A stretch of DNA of 64,000 nucleotides from Mesorhizobium sp. WSM4904 (lineage in GTDB: Bacteria; Pseudomonadota; Alphaproteobacteria; Rhizobiales; Rhizobiaceae). Shown one piece after another: positions 10,370 through 18,682 of the stretch; positions within the stretch are counted from its first letter, which is position 1, and each line of letters begins with the position of its first letter. The stretch covers positions 4,287,001-4,351,000 of the forward strand of contig NZ_CP121354.1 of the NCBI RefSeq assembly GCF_029674545.1. Reading direction: 5' to 3'. The translations under genes and the position numbers were made by a program. The notes beneath the pieces are model-generated. The model did not search any database, had not been told where the DNA came from, and saw only the letters and a list, made by a program, of their open reading frames with translations.

Positions 10370-12118
10370 TCACTCCACCGCCTTCAGGTTTCCCGGCTCG
10401 TTGGCGGCAATCTTTTCCCGTATGGCGGGCGCTGCGGGGATTCGCCTCGCCTGTCCGTTGAGAGCGCTGAGCACCTCGTCGCGCGTGCCGAACATCGAGA
10501 CGCTGCCCTCCTGGATGAAGACGACATGGTCGGCCGTCCGCAGCAGATTGATCTGATGCGTGACCAGAACGACGGTGTGGCCCCGTTCCTTCAGCTGCTG
10601 GAGCACCTTGAGCAGCGCGATCTCGCCGTCGCTGTCGAGGCCGGTGTTCGGTTCGTCGAGAACGACCAGCGGCGGATCGCCGAACAGGGCCCGGGCCAGT
10701 GCGATGCGCTGGCGCTGGCCACGCGAAATCCGGGCTCCGTGCGGTCCGACCTCGGTCCGGTAGCCGTTCGGCAGCCGCAGGATCATCTCGTGAATGCCGG
10801 CGAGCCGCGCTGCGGCGATGACCGCTTCGCTGTCGACGTCGCGAAGGCGCGCGATGTTCTCGGCGATCGTTCCGGGAAACAGTTCGACCTGCTGCGGCAG
10901 ATAGCCGACATATTGGCCCAACTGGTCCGAAGGCCAGTTCCAGACCTCCGCGCCATCCAACCTTACATGGCCGAACGAGGGTCGTAGCGCGCCGACGATG
11001 AGACGGCAGAGCGTCGTCTTGCCGGAGCCGGACGCCCCGATCACACCGCAGGTTTGCCCGGGCTCGACGCCGAAACCTATCTTGTTCAGCAGCGGTTGCG
11101 ACGTGCCCGGCGTGCAGTAGTGCAGGTTCTCCAGCTTCAGCCGCCCCTGCGGCCGCGGCAGGGTAACGCCAGCATTTTGCGCCGATGCGGTGTCGGTGAA
11201 GAGCTTCGCAAGATTACGGCGCGCAACTCGCGCGCTGACCAGACTGCGCCATGCGCCGATCGAGCGCTCGATCGGCGCCAGCGCCCGACTGAGCAGGATG
11301 GAGGCCGCAATCATCGAGCCCGCCGTCAATTCGCGGCGCAGCACGAGATAGGCGCCGAGTCCCAGCACGGCTACCTGCAGGGCAAGACGCAACGAGCGCG
11401 ATAGGCTGCCTATGATGGTGGTGCGCCGAAAAAGTCGGCACTGCAGTTCCATCAGAGATTGCTGATTTTCCTCCCAGCGCCGCAGCGCCGGCTCGGACAT
11501 GCCGAGCGAGCACAATGTTTCGGCACCCTCGACATATTGGCCGACGGCAGCCTGGCTGCGGCGCAGCCCTGCCGCTGCCTCCTGGCCTTTGCGTCGGGTA
11601 AGGAAATCATTGGCGAGCGCGGCGCAGAACAACAGTATCGCGCCGGCGAGGCCGACCACGCCCAACGCCGGATGCAGTAGCCAGATGAACGTCAGAAAGA
11701 CCGGCGTCCATGGCGCGTCCAGGAAGGTCAGCATGCCGTCGCCGGCAACGAAGCCGCGCAAATCCGCCAGATCCTTGAGGCCGACCTCGATGCCGCTGCC
11801 GGAGAGGCGCGCTTCCATGGCGCGTTCGACCGCCGGAACGCTGAGCTGGTCGTCCAGCCATTGGCTTATATGCCCCAGCATCATCCGGCGGGCGTGTTCA
11901 AGCAGCCCGTAAACGGCGATGGCGCCGATGACGGCAAGGGTGAGCCACAATAGCGTGTCGATCGACCCGCTCGACAGCACCCTGTCATAAATCTGCAGCA
12001 TGTAAACGGTGCTGGAGAGCAGGAGGACATTGGCGAGCAGGCTGAAGAGGAGGAGGGCGGGCGCCTGATGGCGGGCCAGATGCATCACCTCCTGGAATTG
12101 TGGTCTCGGCTGCATCAT
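10370..12118 (-). CDS. Type I secretion ABC transporter, fused permease/ATPase (PrtD family)
   Basis: A 582-residue ABC exporter half-transporter that should dimerise and drive export of the adjacent repeat protein. Residues 1-300 form the membrane domain with the PrtD-like start (ALLLFSLLANVLLLSSTVYMLQIYDRVLSS). The nucleotide-binding domain has Walker A GASGSGKTT (Lys367), a Q-loop GYLPQQVELF, the signature ISRGQRQR (Arg in place of the usual second Ser/Gly position) and Walker B VVLDEPN (Asp488/Glu489), then the switch His in VTHQ. No C39 peptidase-like N-terminal domain is present, which fits exporters of C-terminal-signal substrates. It lies between its probable substrate (upstream) and its membrane-fusion partner. 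Confidence 0.94.
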   Translation of the reverse strand: MMQPRPQFQEVMHLARHQAPALLLFSLLANVLLLSSTVYMLQIYDRVLSSGSIDTLLWLTLAVIGAIAVYGLLEHARRMMLGHISQWLDDQLSVPAVERAMEARLSGSGIEVGLKDLADLRGFVAGDGMLTFLDAPWTPVFLTFIWLLHPALGVVGLAGAILLFCAALANDFLTRRKGQEAAAGLRRSQAAVGQYVEGAETLCSLGMSEPALRRWEENQQSLMELQCRLFRRTTIIGSLSRSLRLALQVAVLGLGAYLVLRRELTAGSMIAASILLSRALAPIERSIGAWRSLVSARVARRNLAKLFTDTASAQNAGVTLPRPQGRLKLENLHYCTPGTSQPLLNKIGFGVEPGQTCGVIGASGSGKTTLCRLIVGALRPSFGHVRLDGAEVWNWPSDQLGQYVGYLPQQVELFPGTIAENIARLRDVDSEAVIAAARLAGIHEMILRLPNGYRTEVGPHGARISRGQRQRIALARALFGDPPLVVLDEPNTGLDSDGEIALLKVLQQLKERGHTVVLVTHQINLLRTADHVVFIQEGSVSMFGTRDEVLSALNGQARRIPAAPAIREKIAANEPGNLKAVE

Positions 12119-12150
12119 GGATACCCCCCATTTCGATCCTTTTGGTGGAT

Positions 12151-12176
12151 GCCGGGCGCCAGAAGAGGCGCCCGGC
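12151..12176 (-). promoter_or_regulatory. Hairpin between secretion substrate and exporter genes
   Basis: A perfect 10-bp stem GCCGGGCGCC/GGCGCCCGGC with a 6-nt loop lies in the 66-bp gap between the substrate stop (12185) and the exporter start (12118). No run of U follows in the minus direction, so it is a partial terminator or an mRNA stabiliser rather than a full stop. Such a structure would let the substrate be made in excess over the exporter. That role is inference. Confidence 0.6.
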
Positions 12177-12184
12177 CAGGTCCA

Positions 12185-15100
12185 TCAGGCAATGACACCT
12201 TCCACGTGGTTGTCGTTGAAGATGCCGGTCCCGTCGATACCGATGGAGAAGCTGTCGCTTGCCGTGTCGCCGTCGAAATCGGCGATCTGGACGGTGAAGT
12301 CGAGCTTCTCGTCGGGCGCCGGTTGCGCCTGGCTGAGGCTGAAGCCGCCGATGTCGAATGTATTGTTGTCGTTGCCGGAAATGCCGTCCGCGTTGCTGAT
12401 GTTTTCGATGAGGACGCGGTCGTGGGTGCTGCTCGTCGTCCACGTCACCTTGTCGCCGGTGCTCAGGCCGGTGATGATCAAGTTGCCGTCGGCGTCGATC
12501 GTGGCGGCCGGGGTATATTGGGTATTGCCCGTCTTGACGACGAAGTCGGTAAGCGAGAACGACGTGATGTCGACGTGCTGGTCGTTGGTGAGCCCGTCGA
12601 CAAAATTCGCCCCCGGTTCGGCGGCGGTGCTGAACGCCGTGATCTTGACGGTGACTGGTCCGACGCCTGGATTGGTCTGGTTGACGGTGAAGGACGCCGT
12701 GTTCGCATTGAACACGTTCGTGAAGGCGATGTTGGCTTCGACGTCGGCCTCGTTCTGATCCAGATTGGGTACGAGGAAGTTTGTATTCGCGCCCGTGACA
12801 TAGGTGATGAACGCGCCCTCGGTGGGATTGATCTGGTTGCCGTTGACGCCGAACGAGGTGGTGCTGCCGGCCTGGCTGATGTTGAGCACATCCTTGGTCG
12901 TGATGTTCCCGCCCTGGGATTGATTGAGCGGATCGTGCCCGATCACCACGATCTGGGCGGAGGCAGGATCACCGAACGTCATGAACAGGTTGCTGCCGGA
13001 GGGCGCACCGGCGAAGCTGAAATTGACCTCAGCGGGCGGAGGATTCTGGAGGACATCGAAGGTGTAGTTGCCGCCCGACAGGGTCAGCTTGAAGAAATCG
13101 ATGTCTCCGGCATTGTGCGTGCCGCTGCCATCGACATCCTTGTAATAGGTGGCGACGGTGTCGTTGCTGGTCAGGTCCCTGAGCAGGGTCAGCTGCGAGG
13201 ACGTGCCGTCCAGTATCGTCAGCGTGGCCGGCGAGGCGGTGATGCTGTAGGTTGCCGGACTGTCGGCGCCGACCGAGCCGTTGAGCGACTTGGTCACGGT
13301 GCTGCCGGCCGCGAAATCTACCAGACCGTCCGCGATGGCCGGGTTGATGGTGGGCGTGTCGTCGTCGACCGTGACGATCAGGGCGTTGGCCGCCGCCGCC
13401 ACCGTGTCACCGTCGGCGTCGGTGGCGCGCAGGATCGAGCTCAGATTGATCGCCAGGTCGTTCTCCTCGTTGTCCCCCGGCAGGCCGTTGAGCGTCGGAT
13501 GGTCGAGCTGATCGGCGAGCGTGAAGGTCCAGGCGCCGGTCGTGGCGTCGAGCACGAAGGTAAACACCGTGTTCGCACCGGCGGAGGCCGTCAGCGTGTT
13601 ACCGACGACGGCGTAGGTCACCACCACCCCGCCCGAGGTCAGCGCGGGCAGTCCGCTGGTGTTGCTATTAAGGCTGAAGGTCAGCGGCGCATCGGCGCCG
13701 GAGTTGAACAACGGCGTCACGCTGCCCGTGGCTTGGGTGGCCTGGCCGGCCACGTCGCCGATGCCGCCGGCGATGCCGCCGGGCACCCCATCCTCGTCGA
13801 CCGTGCCGGTCTGCTGCGCCTGGCTTGCTGTCGGTGTGTCGTCGTCGACCGTGACGACCAGCGCGTTGGCTGCCGCCGCCACCGTGTCGCCGTCGGCGTC
13901 GGCGGCGCGCAGGATCGAGCTCAGATTGATCGCCAGGTCGTTCTCGGTATCGTCGCCCGCCTGCCCGTTGAGCGTCGGATGGTCGAGCTGATCGGCGAGC
14001 GTGAAGGTCCAGGCGCCGGTCGTGGCGTTGAGCGCGAAGGTAAACACCGTGTTCGCGCCGGCCGAGGCCGTCAGCGTGTTGCCGACGACGGCGTAGGTCA
14101 CCGCCACCCCGCCCGAGGTCAGCGCGGGCAGTCCACTGGTGTCGGTATTGAGGCTGAAGGTCAGCGGCACGTCTGTGCCGGAGTTGAACAACGGCGTCAC
14201 GCTGCCCGTGGCTTGGGTAGCCTGGCCTGCCACGTCGCCGATGCCGCCGGCGATGCCGCCGGGCACCCCATCCTCGTCGACCGTGCCGGTCTGCTGCGCC
14301 TGGCTCGCCGTTGGCCCGTCGTCTTCGATGACGATCTGTTGGCCGACGAACGTCGAGGAGCCGCTGGACGTCACGATGCCGAAGCCGCCGATGTCGAAAG
14401 TATTGTTGTCGTTGGTGGCATCGCTATCCGCGTCGCTAATGTTTTCGATGAGCACGCGGTTGTGGGTGCTGCTCGTCGTCCACGACACGGTGTCGCCGCT
14501 ACTCAGGCCGGTGACGATCAGGTTGCCGTCACTGTCGATCGAGGCGGCCGGAAAATACTGTGTGTTGCCTGTTTTGACGACGACGTTGGTGAGTGAGAAT
14601 GACGTGATGTTGACGTGTTGGTCGTTGGTGAGTCCGTTGACGAAATCCACTCCCGGTTCCGCAGCGGTGGTGAAGGCCGATATCTTGACGGTGACCGGTC
14701 CGATGCCGGGATTGGTCTGGTTGACGGTGAAGGACGCCCCTGTCGCGTTGACGACATTCGTGAAGGCGATGTTGGCTTCGACGTCGGCTTCGTTCTGATC
14801 CAGATTCGGCACGAGGAAGTTCGTATTCGTGCCCGAGACGTAGGTGATGTACGCCCCCTCGGTGGGGTTGATCTGGTTGCCGTTGACGCCGAACGAAGTG
14901 GTGCTGCCGGCCTGGCTGATGTTGAGCACATCCTTGGTCGTGATGTTTCCGCCCGCGGATTGATCGAGCGGGTCTTTCCCGATCACCACGATCTGAGTGG
15001 AGCTCGGATTACCGAACGTCATGAACAGGTTGCTGCCAGAAGGCGCTCCGGCAAAGCCGAAGTTGAGTGTCTCAGTCGCCGCGAGCTTGAGGTTATTGCC

Positions 15101-15625
15101 AAGATTGACCGCGTCATCCGGGTCGCCGGTATTGCCATGGAAGATCGGCACGTAAGTGACGATGTTGAAGGTGACCTGGTCGCTGGTCGCGCCGGCGTTC
15201 AACACGTCCTGCTTGAAGATGACGAAGGCGACCGTGTCGACACCGCCGATGCCATCGCTGTCATATTTGCCGATTACGGTGTCGTTCCCGTCGGCATAAA
15301 GCAGGATGGCCTTACCGTCGACGGTAGTGAGACCGCTGTTGTCGCCGTCGAGCGCGCCACCGTTGGTGTCGGTGAACGTGGTCCCGGCGAGCTGCGAACC
15401 CGCGGTGGCGTTGACGGTGACCGAATTCGTCTTGGTAGCGACGCCGACATTGGTCGGGAATGTTGGACTCAGCAGAAGAACCTGCTCAAGATAGTTTCGG
15501 AAGGAAAGCGGCAGAGAAGAGTACGCCACATCGGTGTCGGTAAAGCCGTCGCCGCTATCGCCGGTTTGCAGGTCGGCGGTCTGGTCGTTGACGGCTTGGC
15601 CGTTGAGAATGAAGCTGATCGTCAT
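12185..15625 (-). CDS. Large repeat protein, probable type I secretion substrate (T1SS-143/DUF5801-type repeats)
   Basis: A 1146-residue acidic, Thr/Asp/Gly-rich protein with very few Lys or Cys residues and no N-terminal signal peptide. Layout: a unique N-terminus (1-186); module A1 (about 187-415); two tandem 160-residue modules B (about 437-596 and 597-756) holding DADGDTVAAAANAL and VTVDDDTP; a linker (to about 866); module A2 (about 867-1095); and a C-terminal tail ending NDNHVEGVIA. The B modules match the repeat type named T1SS-143 or DUF5801 in secreted adhesin-like proteins. No GGxGxDxUx RTX nonapeptides are seen. The exporter genes directly downstream make secretion by the type I route very likely. 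ATG 15625 has GGGAGA upstream; a TTG at 15673 is less likely. Function is unknown; surface adhesion or biofilm is a guess from the family. Confidence 0.88.
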   Translation of the reverse strand: MTISFILNGQAVNDQTADLQTGDSGDGFTDTDVAYSSLPLSFRNYLEQVLLLSPTFPTNVGVATKTNSVTVNATAGSQLAGTTFTDTNGGALDGDNSGLTTVDGKAILLYADGNDTVIGKYDSDGIGGVDTVAFVIFKQDVLNAGATSDQVTFNIVTYVPIFHGNTGDPDDAVNLGNNLKLAATETLNFGFAGAPSGSNLFMTFGNPSSTQIVVIGKDPLDQSAGGNITTKDVLNISQAGSTTSFGVNGNQINPTEGAYITYVSGTNTNFLVPNLDQNEADVEANIAFTNVVNATGASFTVNQTNPGIGPVTVKISAFTTAAEPGVDFVNGLTNDQHVNITSFSLTNVVVKTGNTQYFPAASIDSDGNLIVTGLSSGDTVSWTTSSTHNRVLIENISDADSDATNDNNTFDIGGFGIVTSSGSSTFVGQQIVIEDDGPTASQAQQTGTVDEDGVPGGIAGGIGDVAGQATQATGSVTPLFNSGTDVPLTFSLNTDTSGLPALTSGGVAVTYAVVGNTLTASAGANTVFTFALNATTGAWTFTLADQLDHPTLNGQAGDDTENDLAINLSSILRAADADGDTVAAAANALVVTVDDDTPTASQAQQTGTVDEDGVPGGIAGGIGDVAGQATQATGSVTPLFNSGADAPLTFSLNSNTSGLPALTSGGVVVTYAVVGNTLTASAGANTVFTFVLDATTGAWTFTLADQLDHPTLNGLPGDNEENDLAINLSSILRATDADGDTVAAAANALIVTVDDDTPTINPAIADGLVDFAAGSTVTKSLNGSVGADSPATYSITASPATLTILDGTSSQLTLLRDLTSNDTVATYYKDVDGSGTHNAGDIDFFKLTLSGGNYTFDVLQNPPPAEVNFSFAGAPSGSNLFMTFGDPASAQIVVIGHDPLNQSQGGNITTKDVLNISQAGSTTSFGVNGNQINPTEGAFITYVTGANTNFLVPNLDQNEADVEANIAFTNVFNANTASFTVNQTNPGVGPVTVKITAFSTAAEPGANFVDGLTNDQHVDITSFSLTDFVVKTGNTQYTPAATIDADGNLIITGLSTGDKVTWTTSSTHDRVLIENISNADGISGNDNNTFDIGGFSLSQAQPAPDEKLDFTVQIADFDGDTASDSFSIGIDGTGIFNDNHVEGVIA
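12341..13026. repeat. Module A, copy 2 (C-terminal), inside the secreted repeat protein
   Basis: A 686-bp block that matches 14381-15066 at a constant offset of 2040 bp with no length change, for example GAAGCCGCCGATGTCGAA at 12341 and 14381. It encodes about 228 residues starting FAGAPSGSNLFMTFG and ending NNTFDIGGF. Differences between copies are scattered single substitutions. Confidence 0.9.
13356..14315. repeat. Two tandem 480-bp direct repeats (modules B)
   Basis: Two head-to-tail units, 13356-13835 and 13836-14315, each exactly 480 bp (160 codons), nearly identical in DNA sequence. Both begin with GTGTCGTCGTCGACCGTGAC or a close variant on the plus strand. Such high DNA identity suggests recent duplication or gene conversion, and copy number may vary between strains. 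Confidence 0.92.
14381..15066. repeat. Module A, copy 1 (N-terminal), inside the secreted repeat protein
   Basis: The partner of 12341-13026. Together with the tandem B modules it gives the protein an A-B-B-A arrangement. Confidence 0.9.
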
Positions 15626-16154
15626 TGCGATTCTCCCTGGTTTCAATGCGGGCAGGCGCGAAATCAGCCCCAACGCTGGCAGCCGGCCGCATGGCGCGCA
15701 TTCACCAGCAAAGCCGGCGCTGCGCGTCGTTAAAAGGAAACTGGAGCTTTGATTGACTCAGGGGGTAGAGGGGGTTGGAGGCACCGCCGCTGACCTTCCG
15801 CTCCTTGCCCCATCAGGCAATTCTAGGCGGATGCGTCCTGTGCGCATCGGCAACCCACCAACGGCGGGTACCATGGATCGACGATGAGGGCATACTCAAC
15901 CCCGCCCCTCTTCAACAGGCATCGACAGCCTGTACGCCTCCCGCTCACAACACGAGCACAAAAAGTTTACTCTCATTTGTGGAAAGTTAAATCGGACTAT
16001 TGATTTTTTCGGAAATTTGTGACGTGGGGAAATGGTCCCTTTCGACGGGGGACTTTTGTCCCTGCCGTCTGAAATATTTGAAAATAAAAGAGAATATACT
16101 AAATCGTGCCGCGTGGACTTAACCGCGGGACCGGCGGAGAGATAGAACAGGCTT
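15626..16154. promoter_or_regulatory. AT-rich divergent control region between secretion locus and dusA
   Basis: A 529-bp gap with no supported gene. It must hold the promoter for the leftward secretion operon and the rightward dusA. The segment 15955-16110 is clearly richer in A/T than the surroundings. It contains GTCCC (16035-16039), GGGAC (16049-16053) and GTCCC (16058-16062); the last two form a perfect inverted repeat around TTTT. These half-sites look like a binding site for a regulator, which I cannot name. Confidence 0.4.
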
Positions 16155-17135
16155 ATGCGAACGACGCTTGCCGTGGCACCTATGATGGACTGGACGGATC
16201 GGCATTGCCGATTTTTCCACCGTCAGTTGACGCGTCGCGCGCTGCTCTACACCGAGATGGTTGTGGCGGACGCGATCATCCATGGCGCGCGGGAGCGTTT
16301 GCTTGGATTCGACGATGTCGAGCATCCGGTTGCGCTGCAGCTTGGCGGTTCCGATCCGCAAAGGCTCGCCGAAGCCGCCGTGATCGGTGAGGCATTCGGC
16401 TATGACGAAATCAACCTCAATGTCGGCTGCCCGTCCGACCGCGTCCAGTCGGGCACATTCGGCGCCTGCCTGATGAAGACGCCGGTGCTTGTGGCGGAAT
16501 GCGTCGCGGCGATGAAGGCGGCTGTAAAGATCCCCGTCACCGTCAAATGCCGCATCGGTGTCGACGACCAGGATCCCGAAACCGCACTCGACGCGCTGGC
16601 CGACGGTGTGTTGGCGGCCGGCGCCGATGCGCTCTGGGTGCATGCCCGCAAGGCGTGGCTGGAGGGGCTTAGCCCCAAGGAGAATCGCGACATCCCGCCG
16701 CTCGACTATCCGCGCGTCTATCGGCTGAAAGCGAGAAAGCCGAACGAGTTCATCGGCATCAATGGCGGCATTCAATCGCTCGACGAGGCTTCGGAACATC
16801 TCGGCCATGTCGATGGCGCCATGCTCGGCCGCGCGGCCTATCATACGCCGGGCGTTCTCACCGGGATCGACACCGCATTTTACGGCGAGCCGCCGACCGC
16901 CTTCGACTATGCGGCGCTGGTCGACGCCATGGCGGCCTATGCTGCGCGTCACATCGAGAAGGGCGGGCGGCTCGGTCATGTCACGCGCCACATGGTCGGG
17001 CTGTTCCACGGCCTTCCGGGCGCGCGCCGCTACAGGCAGATTTTGTCCACCGATGCCAACAAACCCGGCGCCGGGCCGGAGGTGTTGAGGGCGGCGTTCG
17101 CCGCGATCGATTTCGCGCAGGCCGAGGCGGCCTAG
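16155..17135 (+). CDS. dusA: tRNA-dihydrouridine synthase A
   Basis: A 326-residue FMN enzyme that reduces uridine to dihydrouridine at positions 20/20a in the tRNA D-loop, using NADPH. Seen: the N-terminal APMMDWTDRHCRFF motif, the Glu of YTEMVVADAI, the catalytic Cys in NLNVGCPSDRVQSG, the FMN phosphate-binding NGGIQS and the DusA-specific LFHGLPGARRYRQ near the C-terminus. Length fits DusA rather than DusB or DusC. The ATG at 16155 begins right before the conserved barrel strand LAVAPMMDWT. Confidence 0.95.
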   Translation: MRTTLAVAPMMDWTDRHCRFFHRQLTRRALLYTEMVVADAIIHGARERLLGFDDVEHPVALQLGGSDPQRLAEAAVIGEAFGYDEINLNVGCPSDRVQSGTFGACLMKTPVLVAECVAAMKAAVKIPVTVKCRIGVDDQDPETALDALADGVLAAGADALWVHARKAWLEGLSPKENRDIPPLDYPRVYRLKARKPNEFIGINGGIQSLDEASEHLGHVDGAMLGRAAYHTPGVLTGIDTAFYGEPPTAFDYAALVDAMAAYAARHIEKGGRLGHVTRHMVGLFHGLPGARRYRQILSTDANKPGAGPEVLRAAFAAIDFAQAEAA

Positions 17136-17229
17136 AACGAAATGAATAGATAGTATATGACCACTCAGAGGGACCGTTCGTAGGAGCGTCATCCGGGCCT
17201 TGCGTAACGATTACCGATCACATGCCGCT

Positions 17230-17517
17230 ATGTTGATGGAAAGATTCCTTCTGGTCGTTTTCGCGCTTCTTGCGGGGGCGTCGTTGCTTGCATTTACGAC
17301 AAGTTCTCACCTCCTTTACTCAAGGCTGAGGAGGCTCGACAAAAGACCGTACTTCCCTATGCTTTCGGTTCCAGGCTACCTGGTTAGCTACTGTGAGAGA
17401 GCCTCAGGAACCTTGGACGAAGGATGCAAGCGGCTGATCGAGATCGTTAAAATCAGTCAATATGCTCTCTTCGCTACTTGGTTGATTTTTGCGGTTCTTC
17501 TGATTCTCGTACATTAG
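17230..17517 (+). CDS. Small membrane protein of unknown function
   Basis: A predicted 95-residue protein with two hydrophobic segments, near residues 5-27 (FLLVVFALLAGASLLAFTTS) and 74-94 (YALFATWLIFAVLLILV), with a basic loop containing LYSRLRRLDKRPYF between them. Both starts ATG 17230 and ATG 17236 are possible; a TTG at 17200 with AGGAG 13 nt upstream is a third choice. I do not recognise the family. Its A/T content is visibly higher than that of dusA and the protease gene on either side, which hints at a separate origin. Confidence 0.5.
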   Translation: MLMERFLLVVFALLAGASLLAFTTSSHLLYSRLRRLDKRPYFPMLSVPGYLVSYCERASGTLDEGCKRLIEIVKISQYALFATWLIFAVLLILVH

Positions 17518-17572
17518 CCTCTTGCGCCCGCACGCGAGTGGCGGACACCGCGAGGGGCAGTGCCGCCCGTCT

Positions 17573-18277
17573 CTAGTCCCGCAGGATCATGCGGTCGCCG
17601 CGCACATCGAAACCTGACAGCGAACTGATGAAATTCATGCCGAGCAGGCTTTGCTCGAGCATGCCGGGCGCCGCGACCATGACCGGCATATCCTTGCGCA
17701 CGATGCCGCCGATCGCCACCTCGTCGGTCCTGACGGTGGCGGCGCGCGCCATGCCGTTGGCGGTCGAAACGTCCACGGTGTAGCTGAGCGCCGCCGGGTT
17801 GAAGCCGGCCGCCTGGGCGTCCGCGGCCGTGAGCACCGTGCTGGTCGCGCCGGTATCGACAACCGTCCGCACCGGCGCGCCATTGACCAGGATTCGCGCT
17901 TCGAAATGGCCGTTGTCGGCCTTGTCGAGCGTCACGGTGGCGCGGCCATTGTCCAAGCCGAGCGCCAGCGGACTTCCCGGAACGAGGCCGGCCGTCACGC
18001 GGCTGGCAACGTCCTGCAGCTCGTAGCGGTACTGGTAGCCGGCGATCAGCGCCAGCACGATTGCCGCCCAGACGCCGAGATTGCGCGCCATGTCACCGAG
18101 CGGCCGGCCCGAGCGGACGAGACTGGCGCCGATCACCGCCACCAGGACACCCACCCAGATCAGCCGGCTGAAATCGCGGTTCGCGATGCCGAAGGTGCTG
18201 CCGGCGGAATCGTTCATCATCAGCAGGATCAGGCCCGCGCCGATCACCAGCATGACGATCCAGAACAGGCGATTCAT
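17573..18277 (-). CDS. Membrane-anchored retropepsin-like aspartic protease (TIGR02281 type)
   Basis: A 234-residue protein with two N-terminal membrane segments (about residues 2-22 and 35-85 region) and a C-terminal retroviral-type protease domain. The catalytic motif is VVDTGATSTVLT, and the second conserved strand of the fold appears near the end as LLGMNFISSLSGFDVRGD. Single-domain clan AA proteases of this kind are common in alphaproteobacteria; a role in membrane or cell-envelope protein turnover is inference. ATG 18277 follows a GAAGGGG ribosome-binding site. It lies 14 bp downstream of the DUF1289 gene on the same strand, so the two are probably one operon. Confidence 0.85.
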   Translation of the reverse strand: MNRLFWIVMLVIGAGLILLMMNDSAGSTFGIANRDFSRLIWVGVLVAVIGASLVRSGRPLGDMARNLGVWAAIVLALIAGYQYRYELQDVASRVTAGLVPGSPLALGLDNGRATVTLDKADNGHFEARILVNGAPVRTVVDTGATSTVLTAADAQAAGFNPAALSYTVDVSTANGMARAATVRTDEVAIGGIVRKDMPVMVAAPGMLEQSLLGMNFISSLSGFDVRGDRMILRD

Positions 18278-18291
18278 GGCCGGCCCCTTCC

Positions 18292-18522
18292 TCACGACAT
18301 GCCGCGCTCGCGCGCCATGCGGGCGCGCCGCGTCTCGCGGCGTGGCCGACGCTCGACCGTCCCGAGTCTGCCCGGGAGGTCTGCCATAACCGCCCGCCGA
18401 TCCTCAGGCGTCATCGCGATCCAGCCGGCGATTTCATCGCGCGTGCGGCCGCAACCGAAACAGAAGCCGGTTTTCATGTCGATCGAGCAGACGAGTATGC
18501 AGGGAGACTCGATGGCGGTCAT
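18292..18522 (-). CDS. DUF1289 domain protein
   Basis: A 76-residue protein with the DUF1289 cysteine pattern: [20 protein letters not shown], followed by [10 protein letters not shown] and the helix [17 protein letters not shown]. The four cysteines suggest metal binding, which has not been assigned in general. The tail is very Arg-rich. It is the first gene of a two-gene unit with the aspartic protease and is divergent from cobT. Confidence 0.85.
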   Translation of the reverse strand: MTAIESPCILVCSIDMKTGFCFGCGRTRDEIAGWIAMTPEDRRAVMADLPGRLGTVERRPRRETRRARMARERGMS

Positions 18523-18682
18523 GCTGTTCTCTTGGCTTCACTCCACATGGTGCAACCGCATAGCCAATGCAAGCCCTCCGCAATGCGCCGCCAGGCAACG
18601 CATTCGCGGCATTGCCAGTGGTTGTGCCGGCCCGCGAACGCGGCTATGCCGCTGCCGTTCTCCAGCAAGAACGGCATCCGAC

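Noticed and set aside
12068..14596. 842-residue frame antisense to the secreted repeat protein
   Set aside because: It mirrors the repeats of the real gene and has no independent start signal or domain.
18540..18682. Cobalamin riboswitch before cobT
   Set aside because: I could not find the conserved B12-box core or the surrounding helices; the GCCAGTGG near 18618 is too weak a match.
17651..18682. N-terminal extension of cobT by about 340 residues
   Set aside because: The upstream part of that open frame is antisense to the protease and DUF1289 genes; the family start is at 18683.
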